From: Metellina segmentata
Lineage: Eukaryota > Arthropoda > Arachnida > Araneae > Tetragnathidae
Assembly: GCA_947359465.1 (NCBI GenBank)
Contig: OX375876.1
Coordinates: 68,392,998 to 68,456,997 of the forward strand
Direction of reading: 5' to 3'
DNA length: 64,000 nucleotides
Positions 1-14,900 of this stretch are shown piece after piece. Under the pieces are notes generated by a model, which was given only the letters and a program-made list of their open reading frames with translations, did no database searches and had not been told where the DNA came from. The number at the start of each line of letters is the position of its first letter. Positions within the stretch are counted from its first letter, which is position 1. The position numbers and the translations under genes were made by a program.

Positions 1-46
1 GCACTCTAATTGAATATTCGACTAAAAAAAATTTTTTTTTTTTTAG

Positions 47-4219
<4,173 letters not shown>

Positions 4220-5960
4220 ACCATGGGGAATTCGTTGTGAAATTCTGCCAAGCACACTGGCATCCAACTTTATTGTAAATAAGCCTTGATTTGGCCACCT
4301 GCTAAAAATTCACATTGTTATAAAATGCATCGTCATCATCATTTTTATCACCAAACTGATGTTTGTATGATCTTTTGCAATTTTTTCACACTATGTTTAT
4401 TACATAGTAAATGTATTTAAGTGTAGAGAAATTAATGTTTTTTCCATTTGTGCGGCATTAGATAGTTTTGAAATGGGATTTAAAACGGAGCATGTAAAAG
4501 GATATTTTTATGATGATTTTTTACTTATATCTACTCTTCCAGAGTGTGTCCTTTCTTTTTTATTCCGCAATGCATAACTTTTGTGTTACCATTCATTTTC
4601 AATTCTTAATTATTGTGTCCATTCTGATCTTGATGTTCTTTAATAAAATCGGTTAATGTTTCTTGCTTTTTAGGAGCAAAAGATCTCTTCTATTTTCAGT
4701 TTTCAATCCTATAATATTTCTGTTAGAAAGAGTAGTATTTAGAACTTGTTGGATTGATGTTATCAGTTTACATTTTTTTAACATGTACTACTAAGATAAG
4801 AGGAAAAAATGTTTTATAATTTGCACATAGCATTGCTCATTTTTGTAAAGCTGTTTACTGTTTCATACCAACCTAACAGTAGTTACTCATTTTGGGCATT
4901 TTATTATAAATATATTAGGGATATATTGTATTCAAGCATTCAAAAATATGTAATTAAAAACAGTTGTTACTTTTTATGATATACATTTTGTAAAAGAAAG
5001 TATTTAAAGCAAGTTAAAATTGATTTTCATACACAATGCTGTATACTCCAAGTCCAAAAGAATATTTTATAAAATTGTTAGTTTCAAACTTAACTTTTTG
5101 CTATGATTTCATTAACTGATTATGAGAGTTTTCAGAAAATGTGCATATATGTATAAATCTATGCATAAATTATTTTACAAAAGAATTTTGTAATATTGTT
5201 AGTTTTCTATTTTTACCTCAAGGATTGAAAAATTAGTGTAATGGTGATTATAAAGTGCTTGTGATACATTTCTAATTTTGGCATAGAAAAGTTCGTCCAG
5301 ACTAAGCTGTAATTAATTTATTTCCTGTAGAATGTTATGCATTGTTGTGAATCAGATTTTTCTGATGATTTTGTAAAAACTTGGTTTATCAACCTTTTCC
5401 CAACTGTTTACATGAGTTTAAAAAGCATTAAATTTATTTGTAGACTAACACCAGTGGAATAAACTGTTTAATAAGAACTGTATTTATCTTTATTTCAGTT
5501 AAAATATTTCGGGTAATATTTCTCAAATTGTCCATATGGCAATCCAACAAAAACATACAGACATGAGCATGAAAACTGAAAGTAACTAAGTTGGAGAAGC
5601 ATTATTTGTGTAAAACAAATGGTAATATTTCAAGCATTTAGAGACAACTTTTGAGTTATTACTGTGTTTGATTCGTGATTTCATTAAGTATTTTAGGTTG
5701 CATCATTGGATAAGGAACCTGTAAATTGGCTTACAAGTGAAATACTAAGGCAAGAAACAGTTTTGAGAATTCAAATGAAGAAACATTTCCTGCTGAACTC
5801 ACTAAATGTGTTTCTGAAGAAATCTAATCTTTTATAGAAACAAATTGAATTAGTATGAGTATAAAGGTTACTGGTGTAGAAAAGCTACAAACTTGTCTCG
5901 GAAAATTTTGACTGTTTCTCTTGTAAACTGATTCAATTTGTTTGCTACCCAATAAAGGTG
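4220..5960 (+). other. TFIIS 3' UTR and candidate poly(A) sites
   Basis: AT-rich non-coding DNA follows the TFIIS stop codon. AATAAA hexamers lie at 4642-4647 (followed by a GT/T-rich stretch, the best candidate), 5458-5463 and 5951-5956. There are no open frames of interest. Transcript data would be needed to choose among the sites. Confidence 0.5.
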
Positions 5961-6133
5961 TGTAGCACAGGAAAAACAGTTATCCTTTTGAAAATTTGTT
6001 TAATTATTCTCACTGTACTTTTTATTTTGATTAGAGTCGCAGAGAAAACAATGAGAACTTAAAACATAAATTTGAAAACTGCAAGATTCTCGTTCTTATT
6101 TTTTCCGACGACGTGCGCTAATGATTATTAATC

Positions 6134-8094
6134 ACTAAGACACGGCGTTGCCCGTGACAGTTCTTTTCGTGGGGTCAGGTGTGACCTCTGCTCGCTAACC
6201 CCCGGTGATTGCTACGAATTACCATTTGGTTTGCAAAGCCTATGGGATAAAAAATAACATGATCGTTGCCCATGGCGCTGGTTTCCTTCGCAAACCAAAT
6301 AGGATTTCGTAGCCTATTGGATAACGGGCAACACTCACTGTCAAATGCGCCCGAATTACGAAGAGATCCAATTGGCGTGGCGTCACAATCTCTTGCGAAA
6401 ATATAAATATTTAACTGAAAAATTATTTATCGAAATAAAATAAAATGTATCGATCTGGTGTAAAATTTTCCTCGGATATCAAATCCGTTGAAATTTTCAA
6501 TCTGTCTGTAACGATCCCGATTTTACAATAAAGACTAAACAATACCAGTCAAAATGTTTTTTTTTTTTTTCGCTGTGGAATCGTTTTAGCGCAGGGAATG
6601 TAATCTGATTTCTCGAATCAACCGAAGGTCATTCCTCGCAGCAGCGCGGCGTTCGTATTGCAAAAAATGTAAAAGTTACAATTTAAAAATTATTTCTTTA
6701 CAGAAAATAATATTTTTAGATATCGATCTATTGTGAAATTTTAAGCAGATTTCAAATTCATTTCAGCTGAAAGCGTTCTAAAGGAAAAATTAAGTTTGGA
6801 ATCATATCTTTAAGCTGTTGCCATTCTAAAGAAAATAATAATTAAACTGTTATTAAATTACTTTTCCTAAAAACTTAATTACTAAAAATGTTCTTGATTA
6901 AATATTAAAATTCGGGCTTCGTACAAAAATTGTAAAAAATTCGGACTACCAGTGTGCCGAATCCCGTTACTGTAAGTGCCAGATTCGTCAGGAACGTGTA
7001 CATAACAAACATACATACTTTCTTAATTGAAGGAGCACTCATCATACGTGGCTCCCCTGAATTGGGATTTATCAGATTACGCAATTTTGCTTAGGGAGGA
7101 ACAGGTCCCTGACGCTCCGCTCGAAAATTCATCTGACCGCCTTGAAAGGCTAAGCTGGCACGTGAACGTGGTCGACCCAGCGAGATCGGTGGACCTTGGA
7201 AGCCAAGGTTGATTTGTCCCTCAGGAAACCCTTGAGACAGTTAATGTTTGCTCCACCCGAGGGTGAATTGGACACTAACCCGCATCTGCCCCCAGAAACG
7301 AGCTGCAGTGCGAACATTTTTTTACAAGATGCTTTGCCTGTTACGTCGGTGGACCTTGAGAGCCAAGGTAATTTTGTCCTTCAGGAAACCTTTGGGATTG
7401 TTAATGTTAGCTCCACCTGAAGGTGAATTGGACACTAACCCATACAAACGAGCTGCAGTGCGAACATCTTTGACAAGATGGTTTGCCTAATTCGGCGGTG
7501 GTCCTTGGGGCCAAGGTTGATTTGTCCCGCGGAAAAGTTTTAGGATAGTTAATGTTTGCTTCACCCTGGGGCGAATTCGACACAAACCAGCATCTGCCCC
7601 AAAGATGAGCTGCAATGCGAACATCTCTTGTAAGATGTTTTGCCTAGTGCGGGGATTTTAGTACCGAGGTACTAAAGGATTGTTCAGCTCAGACGGTCAA
7701 TGTTCGTCTATTTCGTCTAACCACTTTTTTCAGAAGCATTGACCTACAACTGCAACGCAGTTGCATCCATCTTAGGGCTAAGTTGGTTTTGCCTAGTCGG
7801 CAGTCACTTAAAACACATTTTTGAGCGCTTCTTCTATGGGCCTCCAGCGAGCGCCTTCTTAAACCAACAGTCACCAACTTACCTTTGCATCGAGGGAGCA
7901 CTTATGGGAAGTCTGGAGAGAGGGAAAGCGAGGTGTGAGCTTCTCGGTCACAAAGCTGCCCAAGGCTAGGAAGGCCTTGTAAATTTCTGGATGTTGTGAG
8001 TAGATCTCGGAAGCCTTTTTTTGGAAGATAAATTCTCTCAGGTGTTCTGTTAACTTAAACATACATACAGTCAAACACTTCCTTTTATAATAGA
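6134..8094 (-). mobile_element. Helitron-like element, family C copy 1 (with internal minisatellite)
   Basis: The left end is read as the 3' terminus on the minus strand. It ends TTAG (a CTRR variant) next to A, preceded by a perfect 5-bp hairpin CACGG-gcaacg-CCGTG. Parts of the element recur at 27708-28440 and 56131-56828: the GCGTTGCCCGTG motif, repeated GTTTGCTTCGCAAAC-type short palindromes, and the right-end block around CACTTCCTTTTATAAT. The right end has the form expected of a Helitron 5' end (TC on the minus strand), slightly damaged. No transposase frame is seen. Family assignment is inferred from termini only; the repetition within the window is directly visible. Confidence 0.6.
7187..7690. 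repeat. Minisatellite, about 155-bp unit, 3 copies plus remnant
   Basis: Units start at about 7187, 7347 and 7495 (each near CGGTGGnCCTTGnnnGCCAAGG), with a decayed fourth start near 7649. Each contains TTTGTCC, GTTAATGTTTGCTCCACC and GAGCTGCAGTGCGAACAT blocks. The array is more GC-rich than its surroundings and lies inside the Helitron-like element at 6134-8094. Short open frames here are by-products of the repeat. Confidence 0.85.
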
Positions 8095-8721
8095 AATTGA
8101 CCACTTCAAGGGTGGAAGCGATGGCCACTTGTGACCCATCAGAGTGGCAGATGAATGCGCTAATCACTATACTGACCGTGCGTCTATTCCTTATACCAAA
8201 ACTTGCAACTGATATTTCAATTTCAAAAATATTTTTCTTCAACACAGTTTTTTGTTTTTACAATAAGATATGTTGTAACGTGTTTCTAAGTTGCATATAC
8301 TACAGTGCCTGTTTCCTTGCAATTTAGGTAAATTTACTATAACATACTTTTTGCGTAATTTCGAGTAAAGTTCAGTTGGGATATTAATATTTTATTTTTT
8401 GAAATTCACTTGGGGGGAATCAATTTTTTCTATTAATCCTTAAAAACACCATGCTTAAATATATTTGTGATGAGAAATTATTTCAATTTTCAACTAAGCT
8501 TTGCATTTCAGTGATTTTTCTTAGTCAAACCATAATACATACTAATTTAATTTTATAATAAATAGCACTACGTTTTTTCAGGCATAGTCTAGGTTAAATT
8601 TTGGAAATTTCGAAACCGCAGATTTAATTTTATAACTTAGTGGTTCTCAATCTTTTTGAAGTCGGGGAACACTAAACTTTTTTTTTTCGCGCTGAACTCT
8701 TGCAATACAGCATAAGTTTTA

Positions 8722-9220
8722 AAGCAGGAATGGACAACCTTTTCGAAATCAAGGGCACAAAAAAGGACATTGCTTGCAATTATTACTCTATTATTGAAGA
8801 GAAAAAAAAGGAATCCTGTCACGGACGCGGAGTTGACCTCCCATGTTTTAAAGTGTTACTTTTATAAAAGAATAAACAACCAATATTGATTGATGCGAAC
8901 ATATTTGTTTAGAGATAGTTTAAAATTACAATACTTTAAAAAATTTATCAAATTTAATACGATACACAAGCTTGGTGATCTTTGCATATTTCAGCAATAT
9001 TGAGACGAATAAATTATAAAGCCACTCGCATCTCATCTAAATTTTCCATGCTCTAACGTTTCTTTGTTTTAATATTAACCATCGTTGACAATCCTACTTC
9101 GCAATGATATGATGTGAAAAATAATGTGTTTAGTGCTTTTATTGTTAGACCAGGCACATCTTTTACAGAGATCCAGAATGTTTCTGGAGTATTATCAAAG
9201 AACTTCAATTTCAATCCACG
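8722..9220 (-). pseudogene. hAT transposase C-terminal remnant and 3' end
   Basis: On the minus strand, 9220 down to about 8966 translates with few stops to a hAT C-terminal dimerisation domain. Visible blocks are ETFWISVKDVPGLTIKALN, SYHCEVGLSTMVNIKTKKR and MRVAL..FIRLNIAEICKD. These match the ZBED5/SCAND3-like class of domesticated and active hAT transposases. At least two in-frame stops are present. Near 8722 the sequence gcaggaatggacaacctttt resembles the outer end of such hAT elements, and a second hAT-like end, agtggttctcaat, lies near 8640. The catalytic core is missing. Confidence 0.75.
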
Positions 9221-9486
9221 AGTTCAGTTCTTCATTCTGATTAAAACTGGAGAAGTCGGAAGAAACAAACGGGTTTCTTATCAAATCAAATCGTTCAGTG
9301 TTTCACAATGGAAAATATTTTTTCAAAATTCGATTATTAAAGATACGATTGCCTTGTTTGTACCCTGAACTGAAGGGAACATTTCTGTTTCTCTTGTGTG
9401 TCTTATATGGTAAAGGTGTTTTTTTTCATTGCACGTAATTCGTCAGTCGATGCAAGAATGTTTTCGTTGTTTCCTTGTGTACATAC

Positions 9487-10226
9487 AGGATGGTAACAAA
9501 TCCTGGAAAATCGGAAAAAATCTGAGAACTTTTAATTTTGTAAAAAAATTAGAGAAATTTTTTGATAATTTAAACGGCATTTGCGACTATTATAGTTTGT
9601 CCTATTTAAAGATGCGCGATTACGAGTGCTTTTGACATTCGAATAAATCGCATCCGCCGAAATTGTAATCTGAATCAAGAACCAAGGCGTCGGTAATTTC
9701 TAAACTCCGCGAAAACCGCCGACGCTATTTTTTTCTTTTCGGCTGCAGCGTCTTGTCACCGTGAGGCTGACGGTACAACTTGTGGTATACAATTTGAAAT
9801 AGAACAAATAATATTTTTTTGTACATTAAATGAATATTTTCTTTTGCAATTACATTTTTGGGGAATTTCTTATGTATATTGGCATTTGATTTTGATGAAT
9901 GGTATGATAATGTAGGGTCAGGTGTAAAAATTTCATAACCACAATTATATTGTATTTTTTCTCCAGTTTTTTCAATTGCTATTGTAAGAGTTCCATCAAG
10001 GATTCCAACCCTTACAATAACTATTAAAATATCTAGAGAAGAAATACAAAATATTTGTGGAGAATTATTCTTATACCCAATCTGACCCTAAATATTTAAA
10101 AATATTGTGTAGATACTATATCGGTACCAATCACGGATCACAACATTTCTTAAGGGAATTGTAAAATCAGGGAAATTTTTGTGAGACTATCAGGGAAGTT
10201 TTATTCAAGGATTTTGTTGCCATCCT
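9487..10226. mobile_element. TIR-bearing MITE, hAT-like
   Basis: The left end AGGATGGTAACAAATCC and the right end, read in reverse AGGATGGCAACAAAATCC, form inverted repeats. Both are followed by TCAGGGAA- or CTGGAAAA-type subterminal motifs typical of small arthropod hAT MITEs. I cannot find a clean 8-bp target duplication. No coding content is supported. Short open frames at 9429-9635 lie over the left subterminal region. Confidence 0.5.
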
Positions 10227-10417
10227 TACTTATATTGACAGCATTAAAGTAAGCAAAAATATCAGTCAAGTTATTGCACCCATTATCAGTTTTCATATTT
10301 CCCCCAAAAGTTTCGTGTTTTTCTGCTTCGAAAAAATCAGTATTCATTTCTTAATTGCAACACGATTTTTAAATCCTTTTCACGTGACAACCACCTAACT
10401 TCTATATGAAGAAGTAA

Positions 10418-10468
10418 ATAAGAAGTTCCTTTTGCGGCACCCTGGACTTACTTTTCAACAAGATAATG
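10418..10468 (+). pseudogene. Tc1-like transposase fragment, left part of a split copy
   Basis: The frame reads KKFLLRHPGLTFQQDN, the segment of Tc1-family transposases that ends at the second catalytic Asp (QQDNARPH motif). It stops exactly where a non-LTR retrotransposon begins. Its continuation is at 11102. The final 10 bases CAAGATAATG (10459-10468) are duplicated as CAAGATAAGG at 11102-11111. Confidence 0.75.
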
Positions 10469-11101
10469 TCTTATTTACATCGCTTTCATATTAATGACAG
10501 TGAGGTTTGCAGCTGTGGAGCCGTAGTTGATCCAGATCATTATATTTTTGACTGTGCACTCACTTCACGATATCACTTATGCAGGCCCACAGATGACAGT
10601 AAACCGAAATGGCTTATCTCTGTCATGAAGAATACGATCTCCAAATTCCGAATTAAAAAATGCATCTCCTTTGCGGCAGAAGTGGCTAATGGGACCACTG
10701 CGGCCTGAGCACTGTTGACCTCCCCGATGCGTTCCCTCTTTTTCTTAATCTTTTAAATTTTATTATTGTTCTATTTTTATTGCTTCAACGCTTCATCATA
10801 GTTTATTTATGTATATTTACCAATGTTTTATTTTCATGTCATACTACGTCACAATCTTTTATGTTTCCACGGATCTTTTATTGGGGCCTGTTGTCCAATG
10901 TTTTACTCTTGTTCTTTTATATTCATGAACCGGGCCTTTTGCCCCACGTCAATTTTAAAAACACAATAAATGCCCGTCTGGTCGGCGTGGGCCCATTGGG
11001 GGAAGTCCTCTCCCCATGGGCTGGAAGTCCTCTCCCCCTCCCAGCCAAAGACTCCAAACCCAAACGGGTGAGTCGGGAGGTGGAGGATAAAGATAATGAA
11101 G
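10469..11101 (+). mobile_element. 5'-truncated non-LTR retrotransposon inserted in a Tc1 copy
   Basis: The open frame to the stop at 10706-10708 begins SYLHRFHINDSEVCSCG and continues DPDHYIFDCALTSRYH. This is the C-terminal Cys-Cys-His-Cys knuckle that follows RNase H in Jockey/I-like non-LTR elements; similar tails are common in arachnid genomes (from memory). The reverse transcriptase and RNase H are absent, as expected for 5' truncation. A 3' UTR with a GC-rich stretch follows. The element ends in a short GATAATGAAG-like tail directly before the target duplication at 11102-11111. The apparent start codon at 10466 belongs to the target duplication, not to the element. Confidence 0.8.
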
Positions 11102-11416
11102 CAAGATAAGGCCCGGCCGCACACGGCACGTGTTGCTATGAATTGTCTTCAAGCTTTCACTTCCTTGGTCAGCTAGGTCTCCTGATGTCTCTGCCATAGA
11201 GTACATTTGGGACTTTATGGGAAGGCGATTGCAACCATCGCGGAATGTCGACCATTTAGGCCGACAGTTGGAGACAATGTGGCTAGAAATTGCGTAGGAC
11301 ACCATCCGGGAACTTTCTCAATCTATGGAACGCCCGATGACAGCTTGCATCCAGGCCAGAGGTGGACCAACATATTATTGCCTTCCTCCCTTTGTAACGG
11401 TCAAACTCTGAAATAA
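11102..11416 (+). pseudogene. Tc1-like transposase fragment, right part of the split copy
   Basis: The frame resumes QDKARPHTARVAMNCLQA, the Tc1 QDNARPH motif with N changed to K. After a frameshift it continues LPWSARSPDVSAIEYIWDFM, which contains the third acidic residue (Glu in AIEYIWD). It ends MTACIQARGGPTYY, a typical Tc1 C-terminus. An in-frame TAG replaces a Gln in EIA*DTIREL. The family is the same as the relic at 54464-55060. Confidence 0.85.
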
Positions 11417-11536
11417 AACATTCAATTTTCTGAAATTTGAATTGTTTGTTTTTCTATGTGTATGTTTTTCACATCCACCAATTTTTATGGCAATAGTACA
11501 ACTCCTTGGTGCGACGATTTTTTTTTAATATCTAAA

Positions 11537-12183
11537 TCTATATATATAATTCTCTTACGTGGCTCACGAAAAAGACGTTATTTGTAATCGCGTTTTGGCA
11601 ACACTGTACGATTGTTTGTTTATCGAGAAGTCTCGCGCATCGATTGAATTTATAACGTTATCGGATGAAATTTTATTGAAAAAAAAAAGGAAATTTTAAT
11701 GAGCTGTTGCAGTTAGTTTATAATAGAAATCAAAGAAAGCGGAGGATCTTTTCAGGGCCATTTAAAAAACGGTCCTTTTCAGGGCCAACAATTATAGTTC
11801 AACAAGACGCACTACAACTTTCGGCAACACACTCAATGAAAAAGTGTGGGTCGTTTGAGTGCTGGGAAAATGTACACACAAACAACATGCTGAGTATTCA
11901 ATTTCCAAAGCAACGCTCACATTTCGAGTAAAAATTTGCACAAAGTTTTCATTTGAATTCTGATTTTAGAGATACTGTATATATTTGTTCTGTAATACAG
12001 CAAATTTAGATTTGAAAAACATTTTTTTGGTAACATATTTTCTAAACAATCCCTTCTGCTAGAACACATGTCTTCATTGATTCGAGCGAAGCGAGCATAG
12101 GTTCGTGCAGCGAACCAATGAGGATTGAGAAGCAATCCTCCGGGGGTTGACGAGCGTTAGCGAGCAGTGGGCTGGCCCCCTAG
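11537..12183 (+). mobile_element. Non-autonomous Helitron, family A copy 1 (647 bp)
   Basis: Starts TCTATATATATAATTCTC and ends in CTAG, preceded by a decayed GC palindrome (gggctggcccc). It sits between host A and T, the canonical Helitron A|T insertion. Near the 3' end are further hairpins (ggattg..caatcc, ggttcg..cgaacc). Copies at 17657-18310, 32314-32964 and 55269-55917 share its whole length. It has no helicase or Rep. Two histone-type stem-loops lie inside (separate entry). Short open frames in it change length with a poly-A tract between copies and are not conserved as protein. Confidence 0.92.
11744..11786 (+). other. Tandem histone-mRNA-like 3' stem-loops in Helitron family A
   Basis: The first is GGATCTTTTCAGGGCC (11744-11759). 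The second is GGTCCTTTTCAGGGCC (11771-11786), with an A-rich 5' flank and AACAA after it. The histone mRNA 3' stem-loop is a 6-bp stem beginning GG and ending CC with a UUUC-type loop; the second motif fits well with one G-U pair. Equivalent pairs occur in the other three copies (second stem at 18059-18074 and 32715-32730 on the minus strand, 55502-55517 on the plus strand). Whether they are bound by SLBP is unknown. Confidence 0.5.
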
Positions 12184-12477
12184 TACATATAAATTTCAAA
12201 TACAACTCACTCACTGACTCGCTCACTGATCACTGTATTTCAATAACTACAAGTCCCAGGATGCTGAAATTTTGAACGGCGATTCTTCTTATACTAGAGG
12301 TGCACTAAGAAAGGATTTTGAAAAATTCGTCTCCTAAGAGGCTTAAATTTGACATAAGGCCTAAGCCAAAAGTAATTCGAAATCGACATAGAAATAACAT
12401 TGAGTATAAAACGATTGCTGTAAGCAGCTCAGATTGCTTTACCAGTGTTTATCGAAAAATAATTTTTTTTAAACAAA
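12184..12477. other. Unassigned transposon-like sequence between Helitrons
   Basis: This stretch starts with a run of CTCACTCACTGACTCGCTCACTGATCAC, followed by aactacaagtcccaggatgctgaaattttgaacgg. Such CTCACTCA runs are common near the ends of arthropod Helitron-like repeats (recollection), but I can define no ends here. Confidence 0.3.
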
Positions 12478-13130
12478 CTAATGGGCTCCGCCCCCTGCTT
12501 GATGTCGCTCGTCAAACCCCGATGATTGCCTAGTTCGCATCACGAACTGTACTTTTCAACAATGAGGGTGAGGTTATTGCTTCACAATCCGTCCCTATTT
12601 GGATCACTGCTGGATTGATCCCGGACGTCTAGTAGGACGTTAATTGAAGGTTCCCTTCATATTGCGATATTTAACGCATGCGTCCGAGTAACGGAAAATT
12701 GCCTACTTTTTTTTACAAGATTAGCGGATCCGTATATAAGCTGACCCCAGTACTTTAGCTTTAGAAAACGTTCCAAAAATTATCGGCTCATACACGGAAG
12801 TATAGCGCAAATAAAACCAAAATGTTTTTTAAAATGTCAAGAACAAAACATATCATTTCCACAAAAACAAAAGAAATATTTTAGCTTAACATATTGTTAA
12901 AATTCAGAGGAAATGTCATCATAATTTTAAATGTTTTAGCTGATCCGTGTTGTTTATTGCAATAGTACTTCTTAAAATTTTCATATTCGACTGTTGCTAT
13001 GGCAACGGCGACCGAATTTGCCGGTTCTTCTGAAAACATTGCTAACTTTCTAGGGCGTATTCTCAAATTTTATGTATGAATTAATTAAAAAATATAACTG
13101 TGTTTATCGTTTGCTCGTGCTCCAAATTAA
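12478..13130 (-). mobile_element. Helitron family B 3' end, copy on minus strand
   Basis: On the minus strand this matches the tail of the helicase-bearing Helitron (about 19830-20330). Shared segments include gatttcctctgaatcttaacat-like sequence, the block around ggtccgggatc/atcccggacgtctagtaggacgttaat, and the terminal palindrome ggggcggagccc. The terminus reads TTAG rather than CTAG. The 5' limit is not visible, and no protein-coding part remains. Confidence 0.65.
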
Positions 13131-13216
13131 TTAGCCCGTTGAATCGCAAGACTCGCTATCTACCAATCACAAAGTGAATAAACCTGAAAAAGACCAACAA
13201 ATTGTTTTTTATAATA

Positions 13217-13340
13217 CTAGGGGGCTCCGCCCCTTGCTCGCTATCGTTCGTCGACCCCCGATGATTGCTACACAATCATATTTAGTTCGCTTGCGAACTA
13301 TACTTTTCAACTATGAGGGGTAGGGGATTGCTTAGGAGTA
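13217..13340 (-). mobile_element. Helitron family B 3' terminus, second minus-strand copy
   Basis: Begins CTAGGGGGCTCCGCCCC next to A on the plus strand, so on the minus strand it ends in the palindrome plus CTAG. It shares CCCGATGATTGCTAC-type sequence with the termini at 12478 and 20330. Its other end is not defined; the duplicated DNA to about 14900 may belong to the same element. Confidence 0.6.
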
Positions 13341-13680
13341 GGCGATTTTTTTGGTGCGCTTTTACTGGCGAGTTACGATAAATTAAGGCAAAACCCATCT
13401 TTCGTTACGGTTGATGTGGTTTTCATGGCAACCTCGGCAAACGGAAATTTTCAATTTGAATATTCTAGAAAGTTCGGTACAGCTACACTCTACGTTTATG
13501 AGTGATGGCAACGGCATGGCGATTTTTTTTGGTGCACTTTTACTAGCGAGTTACGATAAATTAAGGCAAAACCCATCTTTCGTTACGGTTGATGTGGTTT
13601 TCATGGCAACCTCGACAAACGGAAATTTTCATTTTGAATATTCTAGAAAGTTCGAAAATCCGCTAAAGTCGTTTGATTTC
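13341..13680. repeat. Tandem duplication, about 177-bp unit, 2 copies
   Basis: Units start at about 13341 and 13518. They share gcgatttttttggtgc, acgataaattaaggcaaaac and gttttcatggcaacctcg almost exactly. An inverted copy of the border block (taaacgtagagtgtagctg) lies near 14255. The open frame across it is a repeat artefact. Confidence 0.85.
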
Positions 13681-14900
13681 ATTGATTTTTCATTTTTTCT
13701 TTCCTCCCTTTGGTTATTTTATTTTTAAAATATCCTTTGATTGCATTGGTCCTTTTTCTGTGATACCATTGGTCCATTTATTTGTATTTTGAGAGTTGTG
13801 GAATTTTTATTTTACTATAATAGTTTTTTCACGAAAGGATTAAGAGTTTTGTTTTTTGACCATTTTCTTTTTCATTATTTTTTTACGAAAGAACTCTGAC
13901 GTTATCAGGTTGTATTACTTCTTGCGTTTTTTTTTCTTTTGCAAATCTTTTTCTTTTTCAACATGCCCCCTGTAGTTAGTGTAATTGAGAAGTTTCAGGG
14001 TATTCTTATCCAACATTCGTAGCTTAGTTTCTCTGCTGGATCACAAACGTGTTTTGATATGAGCTTAAACTTACTACTTTTTGTGAAAGTTTATAAAAAC
14101 TATACTTTTCAAAACGTTCTGAAATAAAAAAAAAAGTGTGTTGTAAAAAGAAAAAAATTTGTGACAGAAAAAGAGTTAAGAAATAATTCTTTCCTTTGCG
14201 ACTTTAGAAGTGCGACAAAAAACTCGCCAAGGCCGTTGCCATTGCTCATAAACGTAGAGTGTAGCTGTTCCGAAATTTCTTCCGAAATCTGTTAAAGTCG
14301 TTTGATTTCATTGGTTCGTTTGAAATTTTTTTTTTCCTTCCATTAGTCATTTTGATTAAAAATATCCTTTGATTGCATTGGTCCGTTAAATTTTTTTCTT
14401 TGATACCATGGGTTCATTTATTTGTATTTTTACAGTTGTGTAATTTTTATTTTGATAAAAAAAATTTCACGAAAAGTTTAAGAGTTTTGTTTTTGTGGAA
14501 TTCCCCCCCCCCCGAAACAGTTCTGACGTATCAGGTTGTATTATTTCTTGTTTTTTTTTCTTTTAAAAATCTTTTTCATTTCAAACAGGCCTCTGTATTT
14601 AGTGTAATTGATAAATTTCAGGGCATTCTTACCCAACATTCACAGCTTAGTTTTTCTACTGGTTCACAAATATGTTTTGAAATGTGTTTAAGCTAATTAC
14701 TTTTTGCGAAAATTTTTTTTAAATATACTTTTCAAAACGTTCTCAAATGTGGTTTTTTTTTTTTAAGCTTTCATTTTCCGTTTTAAAAAGAAAAAGAGTA
14801 TTAAAAGAATTTTTTCCTTGGCGACTTAAGAAGTTCGCTAAAAAAACGCCGAGGGCGTTGCCACAGCTTATAAACGTAGACTGTAGCTGTACCGTTCTCT
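13640..14900. repeat. Diverged tandem duplication, about 625-bp unit, 2 copies
   Basis: Blocks such as taaagtcgtttgatttcatt, cctttgattgcattggtcc, gataccat.ggttcatttatttgta, ttaagagttttg and gcgactt.agaagt recur in the same order about 625 bp apart, starting near 13655 and 14283. They are AT-rich with no supported gene. A run of C at 14504-14513 is in the second copy only. Confidence 0.75.

Noticed and set aside
10903..11305. Overlapping minus-strand frames of 68-116 codons
   Set aside because: They are antisense to the 3' UTR of the non-LTR element and to the Tc1 fragment, which explain the sequence better.
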